The notes beneath the pieces were generated by a model. The model saw nothing but the letters and a program-made list of their open reading frames with translations, made no database searches and was not told the origin of the DNA. This document shows positions 20,902-29,450 of a stretch of DNA of 64,000 nt, piece by piece (the stretch's first letter is position 1; the number at the start of each line of letters is the position of its first letter). Made by a program: the position numbers and the translations under genes. Where the stretch lies: contig JADJRE010000004.1 of the NCBI GenBank assembly GCA_016712375.1, positions 248,001 to 312,000 on the forward strand, given 5' to 3'. This stretch comes from Rhodospirillales bacterium. Lineage in GTDB: Bacteria > Pseudomonadota > Alphaproteobacteria > Rhodospirillales > Defluviicoccaceae.

Positions 20902-22395
20902 TCACGCGGGGCCGTTCAGCTTCGGTCGTTCGCCAATCTCCAACTGAAACAGCACCGGACCCCGGCTGACGCAGCCATTTGGCGCGACGAAGCGCCCGTT
21001 TACCGGCGCCTTCGGATTGTAAGGGCTGGTCAGGATGGCGACATGCCCGCCGGGGAATGGCACCGATTCCAGGAGACCGGAGGCTTCGACGAGGCGGTTC
21101 CCGGCCGTCGCGCAGGCCGGGGTGACGAGATCGTCTTTCACTGCGTAGTCTTGATACCAGCGGATGTTCAGGGCCGCCAAGTCGCCGATCATCAGCGGTT
21201 GGCCGAAAAGCCGGACCGGCAGCGTGCCATCGGCAGCGACGGGTTGCTCGAACGTGATCGAGCTCATCTCGGCGATCGCGGGCGGTAGATGCACCCGCTC
21301 CTTGCGCAGCCATCGGAATAGTGCCGCCGTGGAACGGGACTGCGCCAAGCCGCCCCGCTCTTCCAGGCGCGCCTGATTCAGCACTTGAACCAGCGGCGTC
21401 TCGTGGTCGAGGGCGGTTAGCCGCATACCGAGACTCAGCAGATAGCCATTCGCGACGAAGTTTCCGTTCGGCAATTGTGAGAGAACAAAATCGTGTCCCA
21501 TTCGCGGCACGTTGCTAATCGCCGCGCTGAACGTACCGTCGACCGGGGTGACGTTACTGATCAGCGTGTCGCAAACGTTCCGGAGGCGGCCGGAGAGGAT
21601 GTTCATCAGCGAGATGTATCCACCCTGACAGGTCCCGTTCAGCGTCACCTTCTGGCCGTGCTTCTCCATCAGGACGGCGCACAGCTCGCGCGTCTGCAGA
21701 CAGTCGTCCTCCGGCGTCATCGTCTGCACTTTCTCGTTTTCCCAAATGTCCTTGACGACCCGGACGTAGGTGGGAATGCCGGCATCGGCGAAGGCGTGTG
21801 CGTAGCTCTTCTTCTCGTGCGGCAGGAAGGCAAGGATGTGCACGCCCAGCATGTAGGGCGGTACCAGCAGCATCGGCTTCAAGTCGCGGCGTACTTTGAC
21901 CGACTTGTCGAGCGGCACCACCTGATACATGAGAAAGCAGCTCGTCTCGTGGACCAGCTTGTAATCTGCGCTTCTGAACTGAAAACCAAAGTCGTCGCGG
22001 ACCCGCTCGATCTGCCTGTTGAAGTTGGCGACGGCGTCCATAACGTCGGCTTGCCGTTCGGCGAACTGCTCGATCGTTTCACCGGGGGTGCCGAGAAGCG
22101 TGTTGAACCAGGCGTTCCAACCCTTGGCGCCCTCTTCGAGCGCATAGCTCGTCAACTGCTCCTGGTTGGCCAGCCACGCCCTGTTCAGAAGGCCAGCGTT
22201 GTACTGCATAAGGTGCCAGCTGGTTTCCGCGCTTGGCGGATGATGGCGGGCAGCGCGGAACCCGATCTGGGCGGCAATACGGAATGGATCAAAGAACTCC
22301 AGGCGTTCGCGGTCCAATGCCCGCCAAAGCGACATTCCGTAGCGCCACATGCTGGTAGTGACGTCCTGCGACGATGGCTGCATCTGCGCGTCCAT
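20902..22395 (-). CDS. polyhydroxyalkanoate-synthase-like alpha/beta hydrolase
   Basis: 497 residues from ATG 22393-22395 (GAGG upstream; the frame is open to 22500). The lipase-like box is NGTCQGGY, with a cysteine nucleophile as in PhaC synthases. The acid Asp is in YAVKDDLVTP and the His is in FPGGHVAI. Other PhaC-like blocks are LLVPPYMLGVHIL and LNGTCQGGYISLM. PhaC polymerises hydroxyacyl-CoA into storage polyester. No phaA, phaB, phasin or phaE gene lies nearby, and the sequence is divergent from the best-known PhaC classes, so a PhaC-related hydrolase or depolymerase role is possible. Confidence 0.7.
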   Translation of the reverse strand: MDAQMQPSSQDVTTSMWRYGMSLWRALDRERLEFFDPFRIAAQIGFRAARHHPPSAETSWHLMQYNAGLLNRAWLANQEQLTSYALEEGAKGWNAWFNTLLGTPGETIEQFAERQADVMDAVANFNRQIERVRDDFGFQFRSADYKLVHETSCFLMYQVVPLDKSVKVRRDLKPMLLVPPYMLGVHILAFLPHEKKSYAHAFADAGIPTYVRVVKDIWENEKVQTMTPEDDCLQTRELCAVLMEKHGQKVTLNGTCQGGYISLMNILSGRLRNVCDTLISNVTPVDGTFSAAISNVPRMGHDFVLSQLPNGNFVANGYLLSLGMRLTALDHETPLVQVLNQARLEERGGLAQSRSTAALFRWLRKERVHLPPAIAEMSSITFEQPVAADGTLPVRLFGQPLMIGDLAALNIRWYQDYAVKDDLVTPACATAGNRLVEASGLLESVPFPGGHVAILTSPYNPKAPVNGRFVAPNGCVSRGPVLFQLEIGERPKLNGPA

Positions 22396-22537
22396 GCCTC
22401 GACCTCGGTACCTGATAAACCAAAAAAATGATAACACGCTCCACAGCTGCACAATCACTGCGATCGGCGCAGCCCTATGTTGCTCGTTTGTTATCCTCAA
22501 GCATTTTTAGTGGCACACGGCCGGCGGTGATTAGCAT

Positions 22538-24349
22538 TCAGCCCGCGGCAAGGTGGCGGCGGACGACGTCGAGGAACGCCTCGCCGTAACGATCGAGTTT
22601 CGCCTGACCGACGCCGTAAACCTCGCGCAGTTGAGCGGAAGTGGTCGGCTTGAGGTTCGCCATCTCCAGCAGCGTCCTGTCGCCGAAGACAACGAACGCC
22701 GGCTGCCCCTGCGCTCGCGCAAGCTCGAGTCGCAGGGCCTTCAGTGCCGTCAACAACACTCCGTCGGAGGGTCCGGGAAGCCCGGCGGCAGCCGCCGCTG
22801 GGGACCGGCCGCGGCGCTTTGCCCGCGGTCGGAGGGTGTCCTTGCGCAGATGGATCTGTTCCTCGCCGCGCAACACGCGCCTTCCGGCGTCGGTGACCCG
22901 CCAGCGACCGTGATCGATGATCTCCAGCGAGATCAACCCGGCGGCATAGAGTTGGCGGAAGATCGAGCGCCAGTCGTCGGCGCCTCGATCGCCGCCCACG
23001 CCAAACGTCGGCAGCGCGTCGTGCCCCCAGCGACGCAGTGCCTCATCGTCGGCACCCGTCAGCAGCCGAACCAGGTGCTCGGTGCCGAACCGCTCGCCTG
23101 TGCGCAGTACCGCAGACATCGCTTTCTGCGCCTCTATCGTGCCGTCGAAGGTTTCGGCACCGCCTTCGCATAAATCGCAGGTGCCGCACTGCGCGGCCAT
23201 CTCGCCAAAGTAACCGAGCAGCGTCTGGCGGCGGCAGCGGGGGGCTTCGCACAACGCCACGAGCGCGGAAAAACGGCTTCGCTCGATACGCTTGCGCTCC
23301 TCCGGCGCGTCGCTTTCCTCGATCTGCGAACGGCGCAGGCGCATGTCGTCAAGCCCGTAGAGGGTGAGCGTATCGGCCGGCAGGCCGTCGCGGCCGGCGC
23401 GACCAATTTCCTGGTAATAGGCTTCGATACTTTGCGGCAGGTCAGCGTGGCAGACGAAGCGGACATCCGGCTTGTCGATGCCCATGCCGAAGGCGACCGT
23501 GGCGGCGATCACAACGCCATCTTCCTGCAGGAAGATATCCTGCGACTGGCTGCGCGCCGCCTGCTCCATGCCGGCGTGATAGCTGAGCGCCCGGTGGCCG
23601 GCACCGCGCAGCAGGGCCGCCAGGGTTTTGGTGCGCTTGCGCGAGGCGCAGTAGACGATCCCGCTAAGTCCCCTGTGTATTGCGACGAAATCCTCGACTT
23701 GCCGGCGGGAGTTCGCTTTCGGCTGCATCGCCAGCCGCAGGTTGGGGCGGTCGAAGGAGCGGACGAAGGTGCGTGGCGCCGCCTGAAACAGCTTCAGGGT
23801 GATGTCGCCGCGCGTTGGTGCGTCAGCCGTGGCGGTCAGCGCCAGCGTTTGTAACCCGCCCAATGCGCTCCGTACGCCGCCCAACGCCAGGTACTCAGGA
23901 CGGAAGTCGTGGCCCCATTGCGAGACGCAATGGGCCTCGTCAATCGCCAGCAGTGCCGCGCCGGCCTGGCGTAGCAGCCCAATTGTTTCTTGCCGCACCA
24001 GCCTTTCGGGGGCGGCGTAAAGCAGGCGAAGGCGGCGCTCACGCAGCGCCTGGCAGACGCGGGCGTTCTCGTGTATATCGTTTGCCGAGTTCAGGCTTGC
24101 CGCCTCGACCCCTAGCGCGCGCAATTGACCGACCTGATCTCGCATCAGCGCTATAAGTGGTGAGACGACAACGGTCAGCCCGCTGCGCACCAGCGTCGGC
24201 AGCTGATAGCAAAGCGATTTGCCGCTACCCGTCGGCATAACTGCCAGCACGTCTTCCCCGGCAAGAACGGCGCTGATCACCTCTTCCTGCCCCGGCCGAA
24301 AGCCGTCGAAGCCGAAAACCTGGCGCAGCATCTTCCGCGCCTCGGACAT
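22538..24349 (-). CDS. recQ: ATP-dependent DNA helicase RecQ
   Basis: 603 residues. RecQ helicases unwind recombination and stalled-fork intermediates 3' to 5'. The motif 0 region FRPGQEEVI, Walker A MPTGSGKS, DEAH box LLAIDEAHCVSQWGHDFRP, motif V VAFGMGIDKPDVRFV and motif VI QEIGRAGRDG are all present. They are followed by the zinc-binding Cys set (CEAPRCRRQ and CGTCDLC) and a C-terminal HRDC-type region (LKPTTSAQLREVYGVG). ATG 24347-24349 is 7 bp after the ferredoxin stop, with GGGA upstream; the frame is open further. Confidence 0.92.
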   Translation of the reverse strand: MSEARKMLRQVFGFDGFRPGQEEVISAVLAGEDVLAVMPTGSGKSLCYQLPTLVRSGLTVVVSPLIALMRDQVGQLRALGVEAASLNSANDIHENARVCQALRERRLRLLYAAPERLVRQETIGLLRQAGAALLAIDEAHCVSQWGHDFRPEYLALGGVRSALGGLQTLALTATADAPTRGDITLKLFQAAPRTFVRSFDRPNLRLAMQPKANSRRQVEDFVAIHRGLSGIVYCASRKRTKTLAALLRGAGHRALSYHAGMEQAARSQSQDIFLQEDGVVIAATVAFGMGIDKPDVRFVCHADLPQSIEAYYQEIGRAGRDGLPADTLTLYGLDDMRLRRSQIEESDAPEERKRIERSRFSALVALCEAPRCRRQTLLGYFGEMAAQCGTCDLCEGGAETFDGTIEAQKAMSAVLRTGERFGTEHLVRLLTGADDEALRRWGHDALPTFGVGGDRGADDWRSIFRQLYAAGLISLEIIDHGRWRVTDAGRRVLRGEEQIHLRKDTLRPRAKRRGRSPAAAAAGLPGPSDGVLLTALKALRLELARAQGQPAFVVFGDRTLLEMANLKPTTSAQLREVYGVGQAKLDRYGEAFLDVVRRHLAAG

Positions 24350-24356
24350 TCCCGGC

Positions 24357-24713
24357 TCAGGCACCCCCAAGCTCATTGGTGAAATCGACGATAATGTCCT
24401 CGTTGCCAACGACGTATTGGCAAGCGAGCCGGAAGCGGCGCTGGCCGTCGACAGCATTGGCCTCCAAACCGTCTTCCAGCTTTCCCATCGCGCGCAGCAG
24501 AAACTCCTCCTCGAAAGTCAGTTCAAGGTCGACGCCGCGGTCACCCGATTCGACGTGCACGATGCAGGCTCCGCAGCCGCCGGCTTCGCAGTTAAACAGG
24601 ATCGGAATGCCGTGCTCCAGGGCAATCGCCAACAGCGTCCGCCCCTGCCGCTGCGCTGCCTGCAGGCGGATAGTCTCACTGAATCCTGGCGCCACAAACC
24701 GGGTCGTTCCCAT
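24357..24713 (-). CDS. 2Fe-2S plant-type ferredoxin
   Basis: 118 residues. The cluster ligands are C-x4-C-x2-C in NCEAGGCGACIVH plus a distal Cys in RLACQ, as in plant/adrenodoxin-like 2Fe-2S ferredoxins. It is a soluble electron carrier; no partner oxygenase or reductase is adjacent. It is upstream of recQ on the same strand. Confidence 0.85.
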   Translation of the reverse strand: MGTTRFVAPGFSETIRLQAAQRQGRTLLAIALEHGIPILFNCEAGGCGACIVHVESGDRGVDLELTFEEEFLLRAMGKLEDGLEANAVDGQRRFRLACQYVVGNEDIIVDFTNELGGA

Positions 24714-24804
24714 CTTCCCCTCCCTCCGGCTGTGCGAGCACCTGGCGCGATCTCACGCTGGCCTTCTTTGCCTTGCCGTCAGGTCGACGGCCTTGGCGTA
24801 GGCG

Positions 24805-25143
24805 CTACTGAATTTGCTTTCCACTATCTGCGAGCAGGGCGGCGTCAGCGGTTATGGTTGCAGTTGCGGCCAGATCCAGCCAGAACGTCTTCTCGATCGG
24901 CGTCAGCGCCGCCCATGAAACATCATCGCCACTATGCAGCCTGCCCCAAAGCACGCGCCCTACCTCGTCGACGCGCCCTGGCTCCGGGGCCCCTTGCAAC
25001 AATACGACGAGCCCGGCGCGCAGCACCGATGCCGCCATCTCCTCGCACCCGGGTTCGGCCCGCCCATCGGCGATTGCCATCAGCATTTCTCCAAGCGTGT
25101 CCGCCGCCGCTTCCACGGCCATCCTCCATGTCATCGTGGTCAT
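24805..25143 (-). CDS. conserved-looking helical protein of unknown function
   Basis: 112 residues, mostly helical and acidic: WRMAVEAAADTLGEMLMAI at the start, VLRAGLVVLLQGAPEPGR in the middle, and ALTPIEKTFWLDLAATATI near the end. AAGGAAGG precedes ATG 25143. No motif was recognised. It lies in a reverse-strand series with the esterase gene upstream (25 bp) and the ferredoxin/recQ pair downstream. Confidence 0.65.
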   Translation of the reverse strand: MTTMTWRMAVEAAADTLGEMLMAIADGRAEPGCEEMAASVLRAGLVVLLQGAPEPGRVDEVGRVLWGRLHSGDDVSWAALTPIEKTFWLDLAATATITADAALLADSGKQIQ

Positions 25144-25168
25144 TGCACCTTCCTTTCCTCGCTAAGGC

Positions 25169-25822
25169 TCAGTCTGGCCGGGCAGCAGCCGTAACGGCGC
25201 GATTGAGCAGCGTCCGAACGCTCGGCAGGATGCGTTCAACGATCACCGTCACGCCCGCGGCATTTGGATGGATGCCGTCCGACTGGTTGAGATCGGGGTT
25301 ACCTGCAACGCCGTCGAGGAAGAACGGGTAAAGCGCCACGTTGTGTTTTTCCGCCAGCCGCGGAAAGATCGCATCGAAGGCGTTGACGTAGTCGGCTCCC
25401 AGATTTGGCGCGGCACGCATACCCGCGAGCAGGACCGGGATGCGACGCTCACCGAGGATCGTCAGGATTCGATCGAGATTGGCCTCGGTGATATTCGGCG
25501 GGAAGCCGCGCAGCATGTCGTTACCGCCGAGTTCGACAAGCACCGCGTCCGGCTGCTGCGCAGCACTCGGGCCAAGCACCCACGGCAGCCGCGCCAGTCC
25601 GCCGGCGGTGGTGTCGCCGGAAACACCGGCCTCGACGAGAGTGGCCGGGATGCCTTCAACTTTGAGCGCCGCCGCCAGCCTTGCCGGAAAGGCATCAGAA
25701 CGCGGCAGACCGTAGCCTGCGAGAAGACTGTCCCCCAGCAGCAACAGCCGTGGCGGCGGTGGTGGTTCGGCCGCGCCGACAGTCGCTGCGCCACTCAGCA
25801 CCAGCAGGAGAACCCCCAGCAT
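25169..25822 (-). CDS. TesA-like GDSL/SGNH arylesterase (thioesterase I type)
   Basis: SGNH hydrolase. Block I is LLLLGDSLLAGYGL (nucleophile Ser in GDS), block II VSGDTTAGG, block III VELGGNDMLRG, and block V DGIHPNAAG with the Asp/His pair. Together these are diagnostic of TesA-type periplasmic lysophospholipase/thioesterase/arylesterase. The hydrophobic N-terminus LGVLLLVLSGAATVGA is a signal peptide. I use ATG 25820-25822; the frame is open to ATG 25939, which would overlap the start of the divergent ABC gene. In many proteobacteria tesA is divergent from the YbbA/YbbP-type transporter, exactly as here. Confidence 0.85.
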   Translation of the reverse strand: MLGVLLLVLSGAATVGAAEPPPPPRLLLLGDSLLAGYGLPRSDAFPARLAAALKVEGIPATLVEAGVSGDTTAGGLARLPWVLGPSAAQQPDAVLVELGGNDMLRGFPPNITEANLDRILTILGERRIPVLLAGMRAAPNLGADYVNAFDAIFPRLAEKHNVALYPFFLDGVAGNPDLNQSDGIHPNAAGVTVIVERILPSVRTLLNRAVTAAARPD

Positions 25823-25905
25823 CGCGTTGACAAGCCGTCGCGACGGTCCATATGGCGAAGGAACCCGCTGCCCCTTGAGCTGCGAAGGATCATCATCTTC
25901 TCGCC

Positions 25906-26661
25906 ATGTCGATCGCACTTTCGCCTGCTCAGACATCATCGTTGCACCCCGTACCGGCCATTGAGATGCGAGGCGTTCATTTGCGCCTCGGCTCTGCCGG
26001 CGGTCTTGTTCACATCCTGCGCGGTATCGATCTTGCCGTCGAGCAGGGCGAGACGATCGGTCTTGTCGGCCCCTCCGGCTCTGGCAAGACCAGTCTGCTG
26101 ATGGTGATCGCTGGCTTGGAAGAGGCGACGGAAGGCAGTGTGAAGGCCGCCGGCATGGAAATCACCCAACTGAACGAAGACGGACTGGCTGACTTCCGCC
26201 GTGCTCACGTTGGCATCGTCTTCCAGAATTTTCATTTGGTGCCGACGATGACCGCAATCGAGAACGCCGCGCTGCCGATCGAGCTTGCCGGCGGTAATGA
26301 CGCGTTCTCGCGGGCGGAGGCGGCGCTGGTGGCGGTCGGACTCGGCCATCGGCTGCATCATTATCCCTCACAGCTGTCGGGCGGCGAGCAGCAACGGGTG
26401 GCGCTCGCGCGTGCCTTCGCCCCTGAACCGACGTTGCTACTCGCCGACGAGCCTACCGGCAACCTGGACGGTGCGACCGGCGCCGAGATCATTGACCTGC
26501 TGTTCGACCTGCAACGGAGGCGCGCGACGACGCTGCTGCTGATCACCCACGATCCGGCGCTGGCCGCCCGATGTGAACGGATCGTGGAGCTAAAGGACGG
26601 TGCCATCATCGGCGACCGGGCATCGCCTCGCGAAGTCACGCGCGCTCAGGCGGCGCTTTGA
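25906..26661 (+). CDS. LolD/YbbA-type ABC transporter ATP-binding protein
   Basis: 251 residues. Walker A GPSGSGKTS, Q-loop VFQNFHLVPTMTA, signature LSGGEQQRV, Walker B LLLADEPTGNLD and H-loop LLITHD match the MacB/LolD/YbbA family (ADEPTGNLD is its hallmark). It is the ATPase partner of the FtsX-type permease that follows with a 4-bp overlap. Divergent from the TesA-like gene, the usual YbbA arrangement. The physiological substrate is unknown. Confidence 0.9.
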   Translation: MSIALSPAQTSSLHPVPAIEMRGVHLRLGSAGGLVHILRGIDLAVEQGETIGLVGPSGSGKTSLLMVIAGLEEATEGSVKAAGMEITQLNEDGLADFRRAHVGIVFQNFHLVPTMTAIENAALPIELAGGNDAFSRAEAALVAVGLGHRLHHYPSQLSGGEQQRVALARAFAPEPTLLLADEPTGNLDGATGAEIIDLLFDLQRRRATTLLLITHDPALAARCERIVELKDGAIIGDRASPREVTRAQAAL

Positions 26662-29201
26662 GCTTCGGCTCCTGGGGCCTCGCGCTCCGGCTCGCGCGCC
26701 GTGAGCTGCGCGGCGGGCTGCAGGATTTCCGTGTCTTTGTCGCCGCGATAGCATTAGGCGTGCCGGCAATAGCCGCCGTCGGCAGCGTCGGCCATGCCAT
26801 CGAGGATGCTCTGCAGCGGGACGCGCGATTGCTGCTCGGCGGCGACGTCGAGCTGCAACTCGTGCAGCGGCCGCCCTCGGATGCGGAGAAGGCGTGGCTG
26901 CACGAGAACTCCGCAGCGCGTTCGGAAGTTGTCGAGATGCGGGCCATGGCGGGCCCCGACGGCGGCGATATTCGCACTTTGGTCGAGCTGAAGGCGGTAG
27001 ACGGCGCGTACCCGCTGCTGGGCCGAATGCAGACGCGCGAGGTCGGCGGCGGTGACGCGGTACAGCTGCCGGTGCGGCTGGAGAAGCGCGGCGGCGACTG
27101 GGGAGCGCTTGCAGAGCCCGGGCTGCTGGCAAAGCTCGGTCTCCGCGAGGGCGACGTGGTGAAGGTCGGTGGGGCGCGGTTCGCGATCCGCGGCGTCATC
27201 GATCGTGAGCCGGATCGGGTGGCCAGCGTCGTGAGCTTCGGACCCCGGTTGCTCGTCGCAGCGGCGGCGCTTCCGGAGACGGGGCTGGTACAACCGGGCA
27301 GTCTGGTGCGCTGGAAGACGCGTTTGCTGCTGCAACCCGACACGTCGGTGTCGGCATTCACGGCGGCAGCCAGCGCCGCTTTCCCGCAAGCTGGCTGGCA
27401 GATCCGCTCGACCTTCGACGCGGCGCCCGGTGTACAGCGCTTCGTCGAGCGATTGACGTTGTTTCTTGGCTTCGCCGCGGTTGCGACACTGCTGATCGGC
27501 GGGTTGGGGGTGGCCGGGGCGGTTAGCAGCTATCTGGAACGCAAGGTTGCAACCATTGCCACGCTCAAATGCGTGGGCGCATCGGGCGGATTGATCACAC
27601 GGGTTTATCTGATGCAGGTGCTGTCGATCGCCGCACTTGGCACCGGTATTGGCCTGGTTGTGGGTGCGCTGCTGCCTTTGGCAATCTTGCCAGCGCTGTC
27701 CGCGATGCTTCCCGTACCAGTGGAAGCTGAACTTGCGGCCGGGCCGCTGCTGCGGGCAGCGGCACTTGGGCTGCTCACCGCGGTAACATTCGCGGTATTG
27801 CCGCTGAGCCGTGCACGTGAAGTGTCGGCCGGCAGCCTGTTCCGCCAAGCGGTTGCGATGTCACGGGGCCGGCCCCGTTGGGCAACGCTTGCAGCCGCCA
27901 GCCTCTGCGCTCTGGCGCTCGGCGGGCTGTGCATTCTTACTGCCGACGATCGCGCGTCGGGCGCATGGTTCGTGGCTGGCACGGTTCTAACCCTTATCGT
28001 GCTGCGGGTAGCCGCGCTGGCAGTGACTGCCACATGCCGGCACTTGCCACGGCCGCGCTCCGCCGGGGTGCGTCTCGCCGTCGGCGGCCTGATCCGTCCC
28101 GGTGCACCGACAACCAGCGTGATGATGTCGCTGGGTGCCGGGCTGACAGTGCTGGTGGCTGTAGCGCTGATCGAAGGCTCGATCAGCGCGCAAGTCGACG
28201 AGCGTCTGCCGGAGCGGGTGCCGGCGTTCTTCTTCATCGATATCCAGGACGATCAGGCGGAAGGTTTCGACGCGCTTGTCAAGGCACAGGAAGGCGTCAT
28301 GGATTTGCGCCGGGTGCCGGCACTGCGCGGGCGGATCGTTGCCATCAAGGATGTACCGGTCGAGGTTGCGATCGTCGCTCCCGAGGCTGCCTGGGCAATC
28401 CGCGGCGACAGAGCCCTGACATATGCGGCGAGGCCGCCCGAGGATGCGCGGATAACCGGCGGCCACTGGTGGCCGGAAGATTATGCCGGACCGCCGCTCG
28501 TCTCGCTCGATGCAGGTCTTGCGCGCGGCTTCGGCGTCGGCATCGGCGACCGGCTGACGGTGAATGTTTTGGGACGCGATCTGGTCGTTGAGATCGCTTC
28601 CTTGCGCGAGATCGACTGGCGGGCGGTACCGTTCGATTTCGCGCTGATCCTGTCGCCGGGTACGCTGGCCGGTGCGCCGCACACGCACATCGCCGCCGTC
28701 TACGCCGCCGCCGAGGTGGAGGACGGCTCGAGCGGGCAGTCACCCGCCGTTTCGACAACATCACGGCAATTCGCACCCGGGACGCGTTGCGCGCGGTGGA
28801 GGGTCTGCTGGAGCGGGTTGGCTGGGGCGCGCGCGGCCGCGGTCGTGACCGTGGGAGCCGGTATGCTCGTGCTCGCCGGTGCGATTGCCGCCGATCGCCG
28901 CCGCCGCCGCCGCGAGACCGTAATGTTCAAGGTCCTCGGAGCAAACCGGCGGCGCATCGCCGGCATCTATGCGGTCGAGTACGGTCTGCTCGGATCGGTG
29001 GTTGCTGCCGTCGCAGTGTTGTTGGGAAGCGTGGTCGCCTGGGCGGTGGTCACCCAGTTGATGGAATTCGACTGGGTTCCGAACTTCGTCGTGGCTGTCT
29101 CGACTGCGGCGGCTGCTGTTGCCTTAACACTGGCAGCCGGTTTCGCCGGCACCTTGCGACTGCTGGGACAGAAGGCTGCGCCACTGCTGCGCAACGAATG
29201 A
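26658..29201 (+). CDS. FtsX-type ABC permease (YbbP-like), with two compensating frameshifts
   Basis: 847 residues. Helix 1 near residues 22-42 (FRVFVAAIALGVPAIAAVG) is followed by a large periplasmic domain, an FtsX helix block near 260-390, a second block near 410-490, and a C-terminal block that starts ATVTVGAGMLVL-like near 730. This is the layout of YbbP-type permeases. Between about 28727 and 28835 the frame drops out of register: the conserved-looking text ERAVTRRFDNITAIRTRDAL, then RAVEGLLERVGWG, is found in another frame. The first shift lies around GGCTCGAGC and the second in the GC run near 28830. The ORF therefore survives but carries about 35 wrong residues. Sequencing indels or a real compensated change are both possible. 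Confidence 0.8.
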   Translation: MSFGSWGLALRLARRELRGGLQDFRVFVAAIALGVPAIAAVGSVGHAIEDALQRDARLLLGGDVELQLVQRPPSDAEKAWLHENSAARSEVVEMRAMAGPDGGDIRTLVELKAVDGAYPLLGRMQTREVGGGDAVQLPVRLEKRGGDWGALAEPGLLAKLGLREGDVVKVGGARFAIRGVIDREPDRVASVVSFGPRLLVAAAALPETGLVQPGSLVRWKTRLLLQPDTSVSAFTAAASAAFPQAGWQIRSTFDAAPGVQRFVERLTLFLGFAAVATLLIGGLGVAGAVSSYLERKVATIATLKCVGASGGLITRVYLMQVLSIAALGTGIGLVVGALLPLAILPALSAMLPVPVEAELAAGPLLRAAALGLLTAVTFAVLPLSRAREVSAGSLFRQAVAMSRGRPRWATLAAASLCALALGGLCILTADDRASGAWFVAGTVLTLIVLRVAALAVTATCRHLPRPRSAGVRLAVGGLIRPGAPTTSVMMSLGAGLTVLVAVALIEGSISAQVDERLPERVPAFFFIDIQDDQAEGFDALVKAQEGVMDLRRVPALRGRIVAIKDVPVEVAIVAPEAAWAIRGDRALTYAARPPEDARITGGHWWPEDYAGPPLVSLDAGLARGFGVGIGDRLTVNVLGRDLVVEIASLREIDWRAVPFDFALILSPGTLAGAPHTHIAAVYAAAEVEDGSSGQSPAVSTTSRQFAPGTRCARWRVCWSGLAGARAAAVVTVGAGMLVLAGAIAADRRRRRRETVMFKVLGANRRRIAGIYAVEYGLLGSVVAAVAVLLGSVVAWAVVTQLMEFDWVPNFVVAVSTAAAAVALTLAAGFAGTLRLLGQKAAPLLRNE

Positions 29202-29450
29202 CGGCAATGGATGAAAGGTAGACGCTGCCGGGGCCATCCGGGCGATGCTGGTCGACACGGTCATTCCGGATGCCTTCGAGGTGGGCGTGCTTTCCCAGGC
29301 GTGATCAACGTCAAGCGGCGACCAGAACAAGCCATGATATCCCTGAGTTGTCTTCGATGAACGAGCAGTCGCTAATCGTCCGGTATAGACTGCGTGCACG
29401 ACGGATGCGCCGGCCGGGCGGCGACCGACGAAAAGCAAGGGAGGAGGCAG
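29202..29450. other. gene-free stretch before the coiled-coil gene
   Basis: About 250 bp; nothing coding or structured was recognised. It should contain the promoter of the gene at 29451. Confidence 0.4.
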
